A stretch of 64,000 nt of DNA from Methanosarcinales archaeon (GCA_026016205.1 CP061209.1:305469-369468), one strand, 5' to 3'; shown: positions 8,753-20,551, counted from the first letter of the stretch. Numbers and translations: made by a program. The notes: a model not told the origin generated them from the letters alone.

Positions 8753-10234
8753 ATGACCGCCTCATTTAAGGATGTAAGATTTTTTGATACCACGCTTAGG
8801 GACGGAGAGCAGACGCCTGGCGTGTCTTTAACGGCAGAGGAGAAGCTCTGGATTGCCAAAAAACTCGATGAGTTAGGCGTTCATGTCATCGAGGCAGGCT
8901 CTGCGATTACCTCAGAGGGCGAAAGGGCATCGATTAAGGTTATTGCAAATGAAGGTCTGCGTGCAGAGATATGCAGTTTTGCCAGAGTATTAAAAAAAGA
9001 CATAGACCTCGCCCTGAAATGCGATGTAGATTCTGTACATCTGGTCGTGCCGGTTTCGGATTTGCACATCACACAAAAGCTGAGGAAGGATAAGAAAACG
9101 GTAAAAGAGATGGCTGTTGATGTTACGGAATATGCCAAGGACCATGGCCTAATCGTTGAGTTAAGTGGAGAGGATGCTTCGAGGGCGGATTTGGATTATC
9201 TCATGTCGTTATATAAAGAGGGTATCTCCGCAGGTGCAGATAGGATATGCTTCTGTGATACTGTCGGCGTGTTGCTCCCGGAGCAGACGGAAAAGATATT
9301 TGCCAAGCTGAAAACCTTGCCTGTGCCGGTGAGCGTACACTGTCATGATGACTTCGGGTTGGCGACGGCAAACTCAATTGCAGCACTGCGTGCTGGTGCA
9401 CAGCAAGTGCATGTGACCATCAACGGTCTTGGCGAGAGGGCAGGCAATGCATCTCTGGAGGAAGTTGTGATGACATTAGAAGCGCTGTATGACTGTGATA
9501 CGGGCATAAATACCAAAGACCTTTATACGACATCCAGATTGGTAAGTAGATTAACTGGTGTGCCAGTTGCGCGTAACAAAGCCGTCGTTGGAGATTATGC
9601 GTTCACGCATGAGTCGGGAATTCACACTCACGGTATATTGGCATCTCCAGAGACATACGAGCCCATTGCGCCTGAAAAAGTTGGCAGAACGAGAAAGATC
9701 ATACTCGGCAAGCATGCGGGAAAAAGCTCTGTTAAGATGGCATTGAAGGAATTCGGACTCGAGGCGAGCGAAGAGCAGGTTGGCGAGATCGCGAACCGGG
9801 TCAAGGAGCTGGGCGATAAAGGAAAAAGGGTTACGGACGCAGATTTGCAGGCGATTGCGGAAGCAGTGTTAGGAATCTGCAAAGAAGCCAAGGTGAAACT
9901 TGACGAGTTAACTGTCATATCTGGGAACAAGGTCACACCAACTGCATCGGTTAAGTTGGTGGTGAATAATAAGGACGTGATAGAGTCCGGCACAGGTGTA
10001 GGGCCAGTTGATGCAGCGATAAGTGCGCTGCGCAGGGCAATATCAGGTATAGCGGATATACAGTTGGAGGAATACAGGGTCGAAGCCATCACTGGCGGTA
10101 CGGATGCGCTTGTCGAGGTGTGGGTTAAACTGAGCAAGGACGGAAAGATGGTTACCGCAAGAGGGGCAAGAGAGGACATCATCATGGCATCTGTGGAAGC
10201 CGTATTAGAAGGGATCAATCGATTGATGGAGTAG
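8753..10234 (+). CDS. cimA: (R)-citramalate synthase / 2-isopropylmalate synthase family
   Basis: A 493-residue DRE-TIM metallolyase with [16 protein letters not shown] at the N terminus, [14 protein letters not shown] and [13 protein letters not shown], then a LeuA-type allosteric domain (about residues 360-493). It resembles the CimA of methanogens, which condenses pyruvate and acetyl-CoA into citramalate for isoleucine. A 2-isopropylmalate synthase role (leucine) cannot be excluded from sequence alone. It directly precedes ilvBNC, which supports a branched-chain amino acid role. Confidence 0.85.
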   Translation: MTASFKDVRFFDTTLRDGEQTPGVSLTAEEKLWIAKKLDELGVHVIEAGSAITSEGERASIKVIANEGLRAEICSFARVLKKDIDLALKCDVDSVHLVVPVSDLHITQKLRKDKKTVKEMAVDVTEYAKDHGLIVELSGEDASRADLDYLMSLYKEGISAGADRICFCDTVGVLLPEQTEKIFAKLKTLPVPVSVHCHDDFGLATANSIAALRAGAQQVHVTINGLGERAGNASLEEVVMTLEALYDCDTGINTKDLYTTSRLVSRLTGVPVARNKAVVGDYAFTHESGIHTHGILASPETYEPIAPEKVGRTRKIILGKHAGKSSVKMALKEFGLEASEEQVGEIANRVKELGDKGKRVTDADLQAIAEAVLGICKEAKVKLDELTVISGNKVTPTASVKLVVNNKDVIESGTGVGPVDAAISALRRAISGIADIQLEEYRVEAITGGTDALVEVWVKLSKDGKMVTARGAREDIIMASVEAVLEGINRLME

Positions 10235-10240
10235 AGTGAA

Positions 10241-11929
10241 ATGTCCAAGAAGCAGAAAATGAGTGGGGCAGAGGCATTCGTCGAGTGTCTGAATAAGGAA
10301 CAGGTGGAAGTAATCTTCGGAATACCTGGAGGTGCACTACTGCCGATATACGATGAGCTGTATGATTCGGACATACGACACATCCTCGTAAGACATGAAC
10401 AGGCGGCGGCGCATGCAGCAGACGGTTATGCAAGAGTAACGGGAAAGGTAGGCGTATGCATAGCAACCTCTGGTCCAGGGGCTACGAATCTGGTTACGGG
10501 CCTAGCGAATGCGTACATGGATTCTGTGCCCATGGTGGCATTTACCGGACAGGTTCCAACAAGCATGATAGGCAACGATGCGTTTCAGGAGGCAAACATC
10601 ACAGGCATCACGCTTCCAATCACCAAACACAATTATCTCGTAAAAGATGCTAAGATGCTGCCCGATATCATGAGGGAAGCGTTCTATATCGCTTCAACAG
10701 GGCGCCCCGGTCCTGTGCTGATAGATTTGCCAAAGGATGTACAAACAGATGCAATTGAATTCGAATATCCCAAGAGCATCAAGTTAAGGGGGTACAAGCC
10801 CACATCTAAAGGGCACCCCCTACAGATTAAAAAAGCTGCCAAGGTTATAATGGAGGCAGAACGACCCATCATCTATGCAGGCGGGGGAGTTGTAATTTCT
10901 GGAGCCCATGCAGAACTTCTTGCTCTGGCAGAGACTCTCATGGCTCCGGTGACCACAACATTGCTGGGCATCGGCGCCTTTCCGGGCGCGCATCCTTTGT
11001 CGCTTGGAATGGTCGGAATGCACGGCACGAAATACGCAAATTATGCAATGACAGAATCGGATTTGATTATCGCTGTTGGAGCAAGATTTGATGACAGGGT
11101 GACCGGCAGGCTTGATGGCTTCGCGCCTAATGCGAAGGTCATTCACATCGATATAGATGCGGCCGAGATCAGCAAGAACGTTGCCGCACACATACCAATC
11201 GTTGGAGATGCCAAGAATATTCTTACAGAATTGATTAAAGAGATAAAGCGGAAGCCTAAATCGAAGTGGAATGAAAAAATTGAAAAATGGCAAAAAGAAT
11301 TTCCGTTGGAATACGACAGGAAGAGCAAGGAGCTCAAGCCGCAATATGTGGTCGAGCAAATTTACGATATGTGCCCGGATGCCATCATCACCACCGAAGT
11401 TGGTCAGAATCAGATGTGGGCAGCTCAATACTTCAAATATGCCAAGCCGCGCACGTTCATAACCTCTGGTGGATTGGGCACGATGGGATATGGATTCCCA
11501 GCTGCCATAGGCGCTAAAGTTGGGTGCCCTGACAAGACAGTCATTGACATTGCAGGCGATGGTAGTTTCCAGATGAATTCTCAGGAACTGGCGACCGCCG
11601 TCATCAATGACATTCCGGTCAAGGTAGCAATTCTCAACAACAAGTTTTTGGGAATGGTCAGGCAGTGGCAGGAAATGTTCTATGATAAGCGGTATTCTGC
11701 TACGCGTTTGGACACGAGCCCGGACTTCACAAAGTTGGCAGAGGCATACGGTGCGCTCGGCATAGAAGTGACAAAACCTGGCGAGGTACGAGATGCGATA
11801 AAGGAAGCGCTCGCCTCTGACAAGCCAGTGGTAATCGACTTCAAGGTTGCTCCAGAGGAGAACGTATTTCCAATGGTGCCAGCAGGAGCAGCTATAAATG
11901 AGGTCATAGACTATGGGGGGAAGATATGA
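10241..11929 (+). CDS. ilvB: Acetolactate synthase large subunit
   Basis: A thiamine-diphosphate enzyme of 562 residues that makes acetolactate or acetohydroxybutyrate for valine, leucine and isoleucine. It shows [14 protein letters not shown], the catalytic Glu in [15 protein letters not shown], and the cofactor motif [15 protein letters not shown] near residue 440. It follows cimA by 6 bases and overlaps ilvN by 4 bases, so the set is one operon. Confidence 0.97.
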   Translation: MSKKQKMSGAEAFVECLNKEQVEVIFGIPGGALLPIYDELYDSDIRHILVRHEQAAAHAADGYARVTGKVGVCIATSGPGATNLVTGLANAYMDSVPMVAFTGQVPTSMIGNDAFQEANITGITLPITKHNYLVKDAKMLPDIMREAFYIASTGRPGPVLIDLPKDVQTDAIEFEYPKSIKLRGYKPTSKGHPLQIKKAAKVIMEAERPIIYAGGGVVISGAHAELLALAETLMAPVTTTLLGIGAFPGAHPLSLGMVGMHGTKYANYAMTESDLIIAVGARFDDRVTGRLDGFAPNAKVIHIDIDAAEISKNVAAHIPIVGDAKNILTELIKEIKRKPKSKWNEKIEKWQKEFPLEYDRKSKELKPQYVVEQIYDMCPDAIITTEVGQNQMWAAQYFKYAKPRTFITSGGLGTMGYGFPAAIGAKVGCPDKTVIDIAGDGSFQMNSQELATAVINDIPVKVAILNNKFLGMVRQWQEMFYDKRYSATRLDTSPDFTKLAEAYGALGIEVTKPGEVRDAIKEALASDKPVVIDFKVAPEENVFPMVPAGAAINEVIDYGGKI

Positions 11930-12420
11930 AACACACACTTTCCGTCTTGGTTGAAAATAAACCAGGTGTGCTTGCACGAGTCTCTGGCTTATTCTCCAGA
12001 AGGGGTTTCAATATCGACAGCTTGGCGGTGGGCGTCACGGAAAACCCCGAGATATCGAGAATGACCATCGTTGTAGAAGGAGATGACCGCATCTTGGAGC
12101 AGGTAATCAAGCAGTTAAATAAACTCGTAGATGTAATCAAGGTTTCAGACATCAAGCCAGAATCATCGATTGACAGGGAGCTTGCGTTGATTAAAGTAGA
12201 AGCAGGACCCAAAGAGAGGTCTGAAGTCATGCAGATTGCCGACATCTTCCGGGCTAAAATCATTGATGTTGGTACGAAAACTCTCGTGATTGAACTTACT
12301 GGTGACGTGTCCAAGATAAATGCAATGACAGATTTATTGAGGCGCTTTGGGATTAAGGAAATGGTGCGAACCGGCAAAGTCTCGATGCTCAGGGGCATAA
12401 AAGCAGCAAGAGGGGAATAA
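11926..12420 (+). CDS. ilvN: Acetolactate synthase small (regulatory) subunit
   Basis: At 164 residues this is the usual length. The N-terminal ACT domain ([30 protein letters not shown]) binds branched-chain amino acids and gives feedback control of IlvB; the C-terminal half is the typical second domain. The ATG overlaps the ilvB stop, so synthesis is coupled to the catalytic subunit. Confidence 0.96.
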   Translation: MKHTLSVLVENKPGVLARVSGLFSRRGFNIDSLAVGVTENPEISRMTIVVEGDDRILEQVIKQLNKLVDVIKVSDIKPESSIDRELALIKVEAGPKERSEVMQIADIFRAKIIDVGTKTLVIELTGDVSKINAMTDLLRRFGIKEMVRTGKVSMLRGIKAARGE

Positions 12421-12423
12421 GTT

Positions 12424-13413
12424 ATGGTGCAGGTTTACTATGAGAAAGATGCGGATTTGACGCCGCTGAAGAATAAGAGGATTGCAGTCATTGGCTACGG
12501 CAGCCAGGGGCATGCGCAGGCACAGAATTTAAATGATTCCGGATTGGACGTCGTGGTTGGAGTTCGCAGGGGAAAATCATGGGATAAGGCAAAGGCAGAT
12601 GGCTTAAAAGTCCTACCGGTCAAGGACGCTACTGCGGGGGCAGATGTTATCCAAATCCTTGTACCAGACCACTTACAGTCTGCAATCTATAGGGACGACA
12701 TCTTGCCTGGATTGAAAACCGACAATGCACTTGGTTTTTCGCATGGATTTGGCATTCATTTCAAACAAATCGTGCCGCCAGAAGATGTAGATGTGTTCAT
12801 GGTTGCGCCAAAGAGCCCTGGCCACCTGCTCAGAAGAATGTATACAGAGGGCAAAGGTGTGCCGGGATTGCTCGCAGTTCACCAGGACTTTACTGGGGCG
12901 GCAAAGCAGTTGGGGCTTGCATATGCTAGGGGGATTGGATGCACCAGAGCAGGCGTTATAGGGACCACGTTTGCAGAGGAAACGGAAACTGATTTGTTCG
13001 GCGAGCAGGTGGATTTGTGCGGCGGTGTCACCGAGATGATCAAGGCGACGTTTGAAACTCTCGTAGAAGCCGGGTATCAGCCGGAGGTTGCGTACTTTGA
13101 ATCATTACACGAACTCAAACTAATCGTTGACTTGATCTATGAGGGCGGGCTGACTAATATGTGGCATTCTGTGTCAGATACTGCAGAATATGGCGGCTTA
13201 ACTAGGGGAAAAAGGGTCATTAACCAGCAGTCCAGAGAATCCATGTGGGAAATCCTGAGGGAGATTCAAGAAGGTGAATTTGCCAAGGAATGGATCCGGG
13301 AGAATGAATCAGGGCGTCCTATATTTACTACACTGGTCGAGCAGGAATCCGAGCACCAAATCGAAAAGGTCGGCAAAAAACTCAGGGCCATGATGCCTTG
13401 GTTGAAGAAGTGA
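12424..13413 (+). CDS. ilvC: Ketol-acid reductoisomerase
   Basis: A short-form (class I) reductoisomerase of 329 residues. The nucleotide-binding motif [13 protein letters not shown] starts near residue 24, followed by VRRGKSW, the basic/hydroxyl loop typical of NADPH users. The knotted C-terminal domain carries the metal sites ([12 protein letters not shown] and the later [10 protein letters not shown]). It converts acetolactate to dihydroxyisovalerate. It starts 3 bases after ilvN and ends the operon. Confidence 0.97.
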   Translation: MVQVYYEKDADLTPLKNKRIAVIGYGSQGHAQAQNLNDSGLDVVVGVRRGKSWDKAKADGLKVLPVKDATAGADVIQILVPDHLQSAIYRDDILPGLKTDNALGFSHGFGIHFKQIVPPEDVDVFMVAPKSPGHLLRRMYTEGKGVPGLLAVHQDFTGAAKQLGLAYARGIGCTRAGVIGTTFAEETETDLFGEQVDLCGGVTEMIKATFETLVEAGYQPEVAYFESLHELKLIVDLIYEGGLTNMWHSVSDTAEYGGLTRGKRVINQQSRESMWEILREIQEGEFAKEWIRENESGRPIFTTLVEQESEHQIEKVGKKLRAMMPWLKK

Positions 13414-13427
13414 TTTCCCCAATCACT
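13409..13427. terminator. Hairpin between convergent ilvC and hicA
   Basis: AGTGATT and AATCACT form a perfect 7-bp stem with a 5-base loop across the ilvC stop and the hicA end. It lies exactly between two converging genes. Archaeal termination relies mostly on U-tracts, and there is none here, so the role is only suggested. Confidence 0.25.
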
Positions 13428-13662
13428 ACAGTAATCTCATGAATTCTTTCACTGTGAGATCAGCCTCTTTAATAACGGCCCTCAAAGTGCCTCTTGCGAT
13501 TTCATCATGATATGGAATCGTCAATGGCTTTCGGTGGGGATGTCGCAAATGTACGTGACTACTCTTCTGATCACGCACATAGTAGCCAATTTTAGAAAGG
13601 GCTTTAATAACCTCTTTACCAGAAACAACTGGGAGTTTGGTCAAGTTGACTCTAACCTCCAT
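13426..13662 (-). CDS. hicA: HicA-family toxin
   Basis: This 78-residue protein has the double-stranded-RNA-binding-like fold of HicA mRNA interferases. The catalytic His lies in SSHVHLRHP, followed by LTIPYHDEIARGTLRAVIKEA. It lies 37 bases downstream of hicB, so the antitoxin gene comes first. Length and motifs are intact, so it may be functional. Confidence 0.88.
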   Translation of the reverse strand: MEVRVNLTKLPVVSGKEVIKALSKIGYYVRDQKSSHVHLRHPHRKPLTIPYHDEIARGTLRAVIKEADLTVKEFMRLL

Positions 13663-13699
13663 CGACGTTTAAATTTTTCTAAAAAACTTCCCCATGTGT

Positions 13700-13921
13700 C
13701 TATATCATCACAGCCACAGTCGTTTCTTTAACTTCCTTAGATGGTTTAATGGGGATACCCTCCTCAGCAAGGGCACTTAAATGTAATTTGATGGCTTCTT
13801 TGATGTTTTTCTTAGCCCCCTCCTCTGTTTTGCCCTGAGAGATACAGCCAGGCAGAGAGGGTACGGTTGCAACATACCAGCCATCCTCATCTCGTTCGAT
13901 TATAACTTTGAATTTCATCAT
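13700..13921 (-). CDS. hicB: HicB-family antitoxin
   Basis: About 73 residues forming the partial RNase-H-like HicB fold: KFKVIIERDEDGWYVATVPSLPGCISQG, then GKTEEGAKKNIKEAI. It should bind and neutralise HicA. It lacks the C-terminal DNA-binding domain of longer HicB proteins. The start at 13921 (ATGATG) is chosen because AAGGTG lies about 3 bases upstream; a longer reading to 13954 has no such site. Confidence 0.87.
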   Translation of the reverse strand: MMKFKVIIERDEDGWYVATVPSLPGCISQGKTEEGAKKNIKEAIKLHLSALAEEGIPIKPSKEVKETTVAVMI

Positions 13922-13976
13922 ACGCACCTTTAGAAGCGTATAAGTTTGTTTCACCTTAAAAACTTTGCATCAACTT

Positions 13977-14609
13977 TCACTCGCCCACCTTCATAACCGT
14001 CGCGACAAATATGTCCATCATGACGGCGGCAATACCCGCAATGAATATCGCATCAAATATGCCAGCGCCGCCTATCGTTACGTAGGTCATCGTATGCGGC
14101 TGGTACGAAAGAATTTCCCTTAAACGGAGCAGGTCGCAACCGACCAAGATGCCCATTGAGCTCGAGACATAGGCTATAGGCCCTATGCGCTCCCATTTTC
14201 TTGACAGTGCGATGCTGATTAAACAGGCTGCCAGTGAGGGCACATATATGTCGCTGATGATTACTCCTTTTTCAGGTATGAAGGATGAGAGGTGATTTGC
14301 CATGATTGATACAATGACAATTCCGACGATACATGCCGCAGGTGATGCCCTGCCGGTTTTCAGCACTCTCCATGAAATGAACAGCGGTATTAAACAGCCA
14401 GCTACGTTAAGGCAAAGGACTACATTTCCCTGCGAAAAAACTGGGATATTGGGGATAAATATAAATGCTGCAATCGAGCCAGGCAGCAATACAAGTGTTT
14501 CGTAGGCGGTAAACCCCACGCTCTTGAACGCCTCGATGAGCAGGTATAACATAAGCGCTATAGCTAAAACAGTCAGTCCAGTGACCATCAAAACTGGATG
14601 TATCAGCAT
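13977..14609 (-). CDS. DUF1614-type membrane protein
   Basis: A hydrophobic 210-residue protein with about six membrane segments and the late GGAGIFDAIFIAGI motif, as in the archaeal DUF1614 family, whose function is unknown to me. It begins 2 bases after the small basic gene at 14612 and is the last gene of the argH-gatD-gatE run. Confidence 0.75.
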   Translation of the reverse strand: MLIHPVLMVTGLTVLAIALMLYLLIEAFKSVGFTAYETLVLLPGSIAAFIFIPNIPVFSQGNVVLCLNVAGCLIPLFISWRVLKTGRASPAACIVGIVIVSIMANHLSSFIPEKGVIISDIYVPSLAACLISIALSRKWERIGPIAYVSSSMGILVGCDLLRLREILSYQPHTMTYVTIGGAGIFDAIFIAGIAAVMMDIFVATVMKVGE

Positions 14610-14611
14610 GC

Positions 14612-14836
14612 CTATTCCGTCGATTCCGTGGACTCCACAGGCCTTCTAGCGGGTTTGGCTTTAGACCCAAGTATGGCCTTTTCAGACCGCTTGATTTGCC
14701 TTCTTATGCGACCAGACGAGTCATATCTCTGCGCAGGCCCAGGCCTCTTGGCTGCAGCATCGCGCTTGGGGACAAGCCTTGTTTGCCCCTTTCTACCCTT
14801 TATTTGAACCCATTCAATACTGCCGGTTTTTCCCAT
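14612..14836 (-). CDS. Small basic protein, methanogen-type family
   Basis: A 74-residue, strongly basic protein starting MGKTGSIEWVQIKGRKGQTRLV and rich in Lys, Arg and Pro, ending in an acidic Glu/Ser/Thr tail. From memory it resembles a short conserved family in methanogens (DUF5350-like), but I am not sure. Nucleic-acid or ribosome binding is plausible from composition only. It is packed between gatE and the DUF1614 gene. Confidence 0.7.
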   Translation of the reverse strand: MGKTGSIEWVQIKGRKGQTRLVPKRDAAAKRPGPAQRYDSSGRIRRQIKRSEKAILGSKAKPARRPVESTESTE

Positions 14837-14837
14837 T

Positions 14838-16751
14838 TTATTTTTCCCTCATAATCGCTATAATTTTTTCTTTGAGGATGGAGTTAATAAGTTTTCCATC
14901 CGCCCTGCCCCTGAGCTGCTTCATAACTACTCCCATAAGGGGCTTTGTTGCTTCTAATCCTCGCTCCCTAATAAAGCCTTCCTTGGATTGCACGACCTTG
15001 TCTATAACACTTTCGATATCTTCCTTACTCGGTGCTTGCAACCCGATTTCTGCAGCTACTTTTTCTGCGCTTTTGCTTGGACTGGATGCCAGGCCTTTTA
15101 GCACTTGTGGAATCCCCTCTTTCGCTATTTTCTTCGCATTTATCAATTTGAATACACCTATAAAATGCTCATCTGCAAGGTGCTGAACTGGTACTCCCTC
15201 TCTGCTGAGCTCAGATGTAGTGCCTTCCAACGTCCTGACGACCAACGTTGGTGATATGCCCAATGCCACTATGCGCTCAAAGAGGAGTGCTCTCTTGGAT
15301 CTGGCAATCAACCCTGCAAACTCCTCGCTTAAGCCATATTCTTTAATATATCGTGCCCTCTGCTCTGGAAGCAATTCAGGCAGTGCGCTTTTAATTTGAT
15401 CCAATCGCTCCGGGGGAATAGATACGGGCAGCACATCCGTCTCGGGGTACATTCGCGCCGGTCCTGGCAAAGGCCTCATATATGCTGAGTTGCCATCTTC
15501 CAACGCCCTCCTAGTCTCTTCGGGCATCCCCTTCAACGCCATATTGGCCCTCTCGACCACTGCCTTTAACGAAAGGGTTGCTTTAAACCTCTCCCCTGCG
15601 ACGAATATTATGCAATTCTCCGAGGTTGCATGAGTTCTCTTCTTGAGCGCTGATACCTCCCCGCTAGTTATTCCATATCCTGGCAATTCGTCCGTATGAA
15701 AAACGCCGCCTATATCAAATCGCCTCGCTCTATCTGAGAACTCGGCACCAAACCTGCGACCCGGCTGGATTTCCTGTCCTACCAAACCACCAAACTTGGG
15801 AAGGCAAACTGCAAAAATACCACCCTTTTTGAGGGCATTTTTAATAACTTTGCACTTCGTAGCAGCGAAGACATCACTCACATCGATTATCTCCGTTTCA
15901 ACCTGCTTGGCACCTCTCTTTTTAAGTTCGTCCCGGATATTCAGCAGATTTACCTGCCTTAGCGCTTCGCGCTCTACAATAGTTTCGATTAAATTGAGAG
16001 TTTGCACGCCCTTTATCTCAGTCCTGGCACCTTTTGCAATTGAGATGTTTATATCTTGGCGTATTGTGCCTATGCCCCTCTTTACCTTGCCAGTCGAGCG
16101 CAGTATCATACCAAGATGCTCAGCAACGATGCGCGCCTGCCTTGGCGTTGTGATGTCTGCCTTGGTTGCGATCTCCACCAATGGAATCCCTAACCTATCA
16201 AGAGAATATGTCGTGCTACTTCTGTCCTCCACCACCTTTTGTGCCGCCTCCTCCTCTAAGCAAAGAGTTGCAATTCCAATATCGCCCTCTGGAATGCTTA
16301 TTTTTCCATTAGAAGCGACCAGAGCAGTTCGTTGAAACCCAGCTGTGTTTGAACCATCAATGACGATTTTTCTCATGGTGTGCACTTCGTCGACTGGCGT
16401 CATGCCTAACAGCAGCGCAACCTCGAGTGCGACATCCAGCGCCTCCTGATTCAAGGGCTGGGGAGGCTCTTCATCGTTCTCGACCAAGCACGTTGTATCG
16501 TATCCTTTGTATATGAACAGCCTTCTTCTTCTGGCTTCTTCCAATGCCGCCCTGTCGATTTCACCCAACTCGCTCTCAGTCAGGTGAAGATATCGTCGTA
16601 CCTCGTAAGTGGATTCGTCTCTATTCCTGAGTCTGGTAGGGCAGTTGCAGAACAATTTTGTCTTTGTGTCCAATTGCTGGTGAATCTCCAGCCCTGCTTT
16701 CAGGCCAAGTTGCCGATAATCAAGCCTGTTTTGACCTTTCACTGAGTTCAC
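14838..16751 (-). CDS. gatE: Glu-tRNA(Gln) amidotransferase subunit E
   Basis: A 637-residue GatE, the archaea-only subunit that, with GatD, converts Glu-tRNA-Gln to Gln-tRNA-Gln. It has the GatB/E core ([22 protein letters not shown] at residues 16-37), the inserted AspRS-like region and the C-terminal helical YqeY-like tail (about residues 510-637). Its start overlaps the gatD end by 32 bases. The longer start before NRLDYRQLG may be slightly too early. Confidence 0.97.
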   Translation of the reverse strand: MNSVKGQNRLDYRQLGLKAGLEIHQQLDTKTKLFCNCPTRLRNRDESTYEVRRYLHLTESELGEIDRAALEEARRRRLFIYKGYDTTCLVENDEEPPQPLNQEALDVALEVALLLGMTPVDEVHTMRKIVIDGSNTAGFQRTALVASNGKISIPEGDIGIATLCLEEEAAQKVVEDRSSTTYSLDRLGIPLVEIATKADITTPRQARIVAEHLGMILRSTGKVKRGIGTIRQDINISIAKGARTEIKGVQTLNLIETIVEREALRQVNLLNIRDELKKRGAKQVETEIIDVSDVFAATKCKVIKNALKKGGIFAVCLPKFGGLVGQEIQPGRRFGAEFSDRARRFDIGGVFHTDELPGYGITSGEVSALKKRTHATSENCIIFVAGERFKATLSLKAVVERANMALKGMPEETRRALEDGNSAYMRPLPGPARMYPETDVLPVSIPPERLDQIKSALPELLPEQRARYIKEYGLSEEFAGLIARSKRALLFERIVALGISPTLVVRTLEGTTSELSREGVPVQHLADEHFIGVFKLINAKKIAKEGIPQVLKGLASSPSKSAEKVAAEIGLQAPSKEDIESVIDKVVQSKEGFIRERGLEATKPLMGVVMKQLRGRADGKLINSILKEKIIAIMREK

Positions 16752-17958
16752 CTGCTATATTTGTCTGCATCAACTGGCGCACTTCGGCAGAATTCTTGGT
16801 CTGAGCGAGTACCCACATCAGTTTAACGAGTGCAACCTCTGGCAGCATATCCTCTCCTTCAATGACGTTCGCCTTGAGCAGGTCCCTGCCCGTGTCGTAC
16901 ACTCTATCACAAACCCTGCCGCCGAGGCACTGGGATGCCATCACTATATGTACGCCATTATCAATCGCCCTCTTAATTGCCGGGATCCACTCTGTGGAAA
17001 CATGCCCCAATCCTGTACCCTCTATTACCAGCCCTTTGTATCCCTTATCTGTGTAATAATTGATTACGTCGGGCTCGGCACCAGGTGAGAATTTAACCAG
17101 CGCGCATTTTGCCTCTAATTTATCATTTATGGCTACTTTCTGCTCGCCCCTTTTGCGATACTCTTCACTGGTGTGAATCTTCCGCGTTTTATAATCAACT
17201 GTGCCAATGGGCTTTGCATTAATTGATTGGAATGCATCCCTTCGCGAGGTATGCATCTTCCGCACCCTTGTGCCCCTGTGTATCAGGCATTCATCGTCTG
17301 ACATGCCTGCGTGCATCACGACCGCAACCTCGGCGATATCGCTTGTGGCTACCTTTGCAGCGCAGACCGCATTTACAACGTTATCGCTGCTCGGCCTGTC
17401 CGCGGAGCGCTGCGAACCCACAAACACGATGGGCACGGGTGTTTTCAGCATGAATGATAACGCAGCAGCGGTATATGTCATGGTGTCTGTGCCATGAGTG
17501 ACCATTATCCCGTCTGCGCCTTTCGTAATCTCATTTGCGGCAGCCCTTGCCAATTTTTGCCAGTACTTAATCTGCATGTTCTCGCTCAAGATGTTGTAGA
17601 TGGCCTTGCCTCTAAAATTGGCAATTTCCGTCAGTTCTGGTATCGCGCTGAGTATATCCTCGACATCGAATTGCGATGTCACCGCTCCAGTCCTATAATC
17701 AACCTTGCTTGCAATCGTGCCGCCGGTGGATAGTATTGAAATGGTAGGTAAAGCAGGATTTGGTGATGGAGACGACACCTTTTTATGCGGCATGGCCACA
17801 CCCTCCTTGAGCACTGTGACTTTCGTCTTTGCATCTTTTTTCAGGCCGATATTGTATCCGCTATTCAATTTTAGAACAATGCATGCCCCTCTACTGGGCA
17901 TCAGGAGCCCGGTATAGGTGATGCCTTCTCGTTCAACATTGACTCGTTTGACCTTCAT
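16720..17958 (-). CDS. gatD: Glu-tRNA(Gln) amidotransferase subunit D
   Basis: GatD supplies ammonia from glutamine to GatE. This 412-residue protein has a small N-terminal beta domain, then the asparaginase-like domain with [19 protein letters not shown] (first catalytic Thr) and [12 protein letters not shown] (second Thr and Asp). The ATG overlaps the argH stop by 4 bases, so argH, gatD and gatE are co-translated. Confidence 0.97.
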   Translation of the reverse strand: MKVKRVNVEREGITYTGLLMPSRGACIVLKLNSGYNIGLKKDAKTKVTVLKEGVAMPHKKVSSPSPNPALPTISILSTGGTIASKVDYRTGAVTSQFDVEDILSAIPELTEIANFRGKAIYNILSENMQIKYWQKLARAAANEITKGADGIMVTHGTDTMTYTAAALSFMLKTPVPIVFVGSQRSADRPSSDNVVNAVCAAKVATSDIAEVAVVMHAGMSDDECLIHRGTRVRKMHTSRRDAFQSINAKPIGTVDYKTRKIHTSEEYRKRGEQKVAINDKLEAKCALVKFSPGAEPDVINYYTDKGYKGLVIEGTGLGHVSTEWIPAIKRAIDNGVHIVMASQCLGGRVCDRVYDTGRDLLKANVIEGEDMLPEVALVKLMWVLAQTKNSAEVRQLMQTNIAGELSERSKQA

Positions 17959-19415
17959 CTTTCACGCACCGGTGCGTCCATCTGCTTCAGCGCAGCCTTT
18001 ATCTTGTTAACATTTTGGTCCAAGAATTTTGTATCACTATCAACTTGCTTCATCCTGTCCTTGGCCATCCTGAGCGTCTCCTTTGGTGCAGGACCCCCTC
18101 TAATGCATCTTATTTGGATATTCTGCTCTGGGTCAAGCGCTTTGTCAAGCGATGCTTGCGTAAGTCCCAGTTCACTCAACTTCTTTCCAATTATTCTATT
18201 CGCTATTCTATCGATTTGGTCCAGCGTTGGTTTTTGCCCGCTTTTTGCAAGAGTTCCAACTATCTGGTGGGCCGTTCTGAACGAAATACCCGTCTCTCTG
18301 ACAATGGTATCTGCCAATTCGGTTGCGGTGATAAGGCCAACACGTGCTGTAGCGGCCATCCTATCACTTTTGACCTGCATTGTATCAACTATGCCACTCA
18401 TAACCCTAAGGGATGAACGCACTGTTGAGACTGCACTTATCAAATGTGGCGTGGCCTCCTGCAAATCCCTGTTGTAACTATACGGCAGCGCCTTGCAGAT
18501 GGAGAGGACGGACTGTAACGCACCACAAACAGAACCAGTCCTGGCGCGTATCAACTCCAGCGCATCCGGATTCTTCTTCTGGGGCATGATGCTGCTTACA
18601 GAAGCATATCTGTCATCCAATTCAATGAAGTCAAATTCGGGAGTATTCCAGAGGATAAGTTCCTCTGCCATCCTGCTTAAATCTACCATCGTGTTTGCGA
18701 AGGCGGAGATACATTCTATGGCGAAGTCTCTTGTACTAACTGCGTCCATCGAATTCTCGATTAAGCCATCAAAGCCCAGCAGCTGTGCCGTTCTCTCCCT
18801 ATTGATAGAAAATCCAGTTGAGGCGAACGCTCCCGCTCCCAGGGGGCATAGGTTGACGCGTGAATACGCATCCATGGTACGGTCCAAATCCCTCTTGAAT
18901 GCATCCGTGTGTGCAATTAGATGGTGTGCAAGCGTGGTTGGCTGCGCATGTTGAAGGTGCGTAAAGCCTGGCATTATCGTATTGATGTGCTTGTCTGCCA
19001 CATTGAGCAGCGATTTTCTAAGCGCAATCAACTCGTGCATTATTTCCAGCAATTCTCCCCTGAGTGCAATTCTGATGCATGTTGCAACCTCATCGTTGCG
19101 CGATTTGGCGGTGTGCATTTTGCCACCTGCATCACCAGCCAATTTAATTACCTTCGACTCTATGGCGACGTGAACATCTTCATGTGTCATGTCAAGGGAG
19201 GAGAATCCTTCTTTTTTGATAATGTCAAGCGCTTTCAGTATCGATGAACAATCTTCCTTAATAACGATGTTCTGCTCACACAGCATCATGACGTGCGCTT
19301 TGTTCACAAGTATATCAGGCGCGAAAATCCATCTATCGACGTCCATCGAAGAAACGAACCTCGCCATATCCTTATTCATGCTAGATTTCAACCGGCCCCG
19401 TAAAATATCATTCAT
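17955..19415 (-). CDS. argH: Argininosuccinate lyase
   Basis: A 486-residue member of the fumarase/aspartase superfamily that releases arginine and fumarate in the last step of arginine synthesis. The family signature [13 protein letters not shown] lies near residues 270-282, with [12 protein letters not shown] near residue 100 and HLQHAQPTT near residue 155. It leads a minus-strand operon with gatDE. Confidence 0.96.
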   Translation of the reverse strand: MNDILRGRLKSSMNKDMARFVSSMDVDRWIFAPDILVNKAHVMMLCEQNIVIKEDCSSILKALDIIKKEGFSSLDMTHEDVHVAIESKVIKLAGDAGGKMHTAKSRNDEVATCIRIALRGELLEIMHELIALRKSLLNVADKHINTIMPGFTHLQHAQPTTLAHHLIAHTDAFKRDLDRTMDAYSRVNLCPLGAGAFASTGFSINRERTAQLLGFDGLIENSMDAVSTRDFAIECISAFANTMVDLSRMAEELILWNTPEFDFIELDDRYASVSSIMPQKKNPDALELIRARTGSVCGALQSVLSICKALPYSYNRDLQEATPHLISAVSTVRSSLRVMSGIVDTMQVKSDRMAATARVGLITATELADTIVRETGISFRTAHQIVGTLAKSGQKPTLDQIDRIANRIIGKKLSELGLTQASLDKALDPEQNIQIRCIRGGPAPKETLRMAKDRMKQVDSDTKFLDQNVNKIKAALKQMDAPVRER

Positions 19416-19539
19416 TCCACTCGCACTCCGCTAACATGGCTTATTATAACTCCTATTCTGCATTTAATTATGTAGTGAAAAAGGTTTTGTCTTTAAGGCG
19501 TGGAGTAGGTTGTGCAGATAAGAGCAACGTTATAGCTAT

Positions 19540-19695
19540 TCACACCAATAAGCTGGTAATGGGGATAAAGAGGGCGATGATGGTGTTAAAACAGAATTTT
19601 TCCCTTTTTTCTTCAAAAAAACTCTTCGCACTCGTGTGTTCAGGATAGTTTTCATCGCTGGCGAACATGAAAATGTTGGAGTCTACGAAGATCAT
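19540..19695 (-). pseudogene. Truncated VapC-type PIN toxin
   Basis: The frame starts at the vapB stop (ATGA overlap) and reads MIFVDSNIFMFASDENYPEH, the classic start of a PIN nuclease with the first catalytic Asp. It stops after 51 residues, while VapC toxins have about 130. The later catalytic acidic residues are missing, and I find no continuation in other frames through 19416. It is probably a dead toxin beside an intact antitoxin gene. Confidence 0.7.
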
Positions 19696-19937
19696 CCTGA
19701 CCAGAGCTCTTCTTTCAGCTTAGAGGGCTTAATCGCTTTGCCTTTTTTTGGCTTGCAAATAATTCTAAGAAAAGGGTCCTCGCCCCTTATTACCTTGACC
19801 CGCAATTCTTCCTTTGAAATGTTCTCAAATAATAGCGTGTCGCCCTTCTTGACACCAAGGTCATCTCTGACATTTTTGGGTATTACAACCCTTCCATTCC
19901 CCCCAATCTCGGCAGTTTTTATTGCCATTTTTACCAT
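19692..19937 (-). CDS. vapB: AbrB/VapB-type antitoxin
   Basis: An 81-residue protein with a swapped-hairpin AbrB domain (KTAEIGGNGRVVIPKNVRDD) and a basic C-terminal tail that would bind a PIN toxin. The start is taken at 19937, with another Met at 19928. The following PIN gene is cut short, so this antitoxin may be an orphan kept for regulation, or a remnant. Confidence 0.8.
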   Translation of the reverse strand: MVKMAIKTAEIGGNGRVVIPKNVRDDLGVKKGDTLLFENISKEELRVKVIRGEDPFLRIICKPKKGKAIKPSKLKEELWSG

Positions 19938-20047
19938 TATATATTGACATTTTCTCAAATATAAAGATTTGGGTGCATAGAATTATCATCTCGCACAAAA
20001 CCTTTGTACAGGGACTTCAATGTATATCTTTGAGCGGTGAAGTTGAT

Positions 20048-20551
20048 ATGTGGGCCAAAATCCTAGAGAAATTCAGTAAGTTTCCTGCGCAGGAAAAGGT
20101 CATCCGCCTCCTCATCGAGCGGGGTTTTCAGGTAAATACCGAGGGCAAGGTGGTTTCCGGTAGCATCGAAATCCCGCATACGCAGGTTGCAAAGGAAGTC
20201 GGTGTAGACCGGAGGGTCGTTGATGCAACGGCTGAATTGGTGTTGGGGGATGAACTGCTCAAAAAGGTGCTTCAGAACATAAAGTCAGTGGCTTTTTTGA
20301 AGGACGTCGCACCGGTGCTCGGCCTTGGCGTCATAATCATCACTCCGACTGATGCTAGGGAAAAAGGCATACTGGGTAACGTCGCCACTATTGTTGCAAA
20401 GCATGGTGTCAGCATCCGGCAGGCCATAACAGATGACCCATATTTCACGGATGGCCCTAAACTCACGATAATCACGGATACGAAAATTCCCGGAACGCTC
20501 GTGGATGCGCTGACAAAGATACCGTCTGTAAAAAGCGTTACTGTCTACTGA
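20048..20551 (+). CDS. ACT-domain regulator (COG2150 type)
   Basis: About 167 residues: an N-terminal helix-turn-helix-like part (IPHTQVAKEVGVDRRVVDAT) and a C-terminal ACT domain (VIIITPTDAREKGILGNVATI..HGVSIRQAI). Archaeal proteins of this kind are thought to sense amino acids and regulate their metabolism. The ATG at 20048 follows a GGTGA site; the open frame extends much further upstream but without coding character. The ligand is unknown. Confidence 0.85.
   Translation: MWAKILEKFSKFPAQEKVIRLLIERGFQVNTEGKVVSGSIEIPHTQVAKEVGVDRRVVDATAELVLGDELLKKVLQNIKSVAFLKDVAPVLGLGVIIITPTDAREKGILGNVATIVAKHGVSIRQAITDDPYFTDGPKLTIITDTKIPGTLVDALTKIPSVKSVTVY

Noticed and set aside
10820-11977. 385-codon minus-strand frame
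   Set aside because: It lies wholly antisense to ilvB and the start of ilvN and has no domain; it is a codon-bias shadow.
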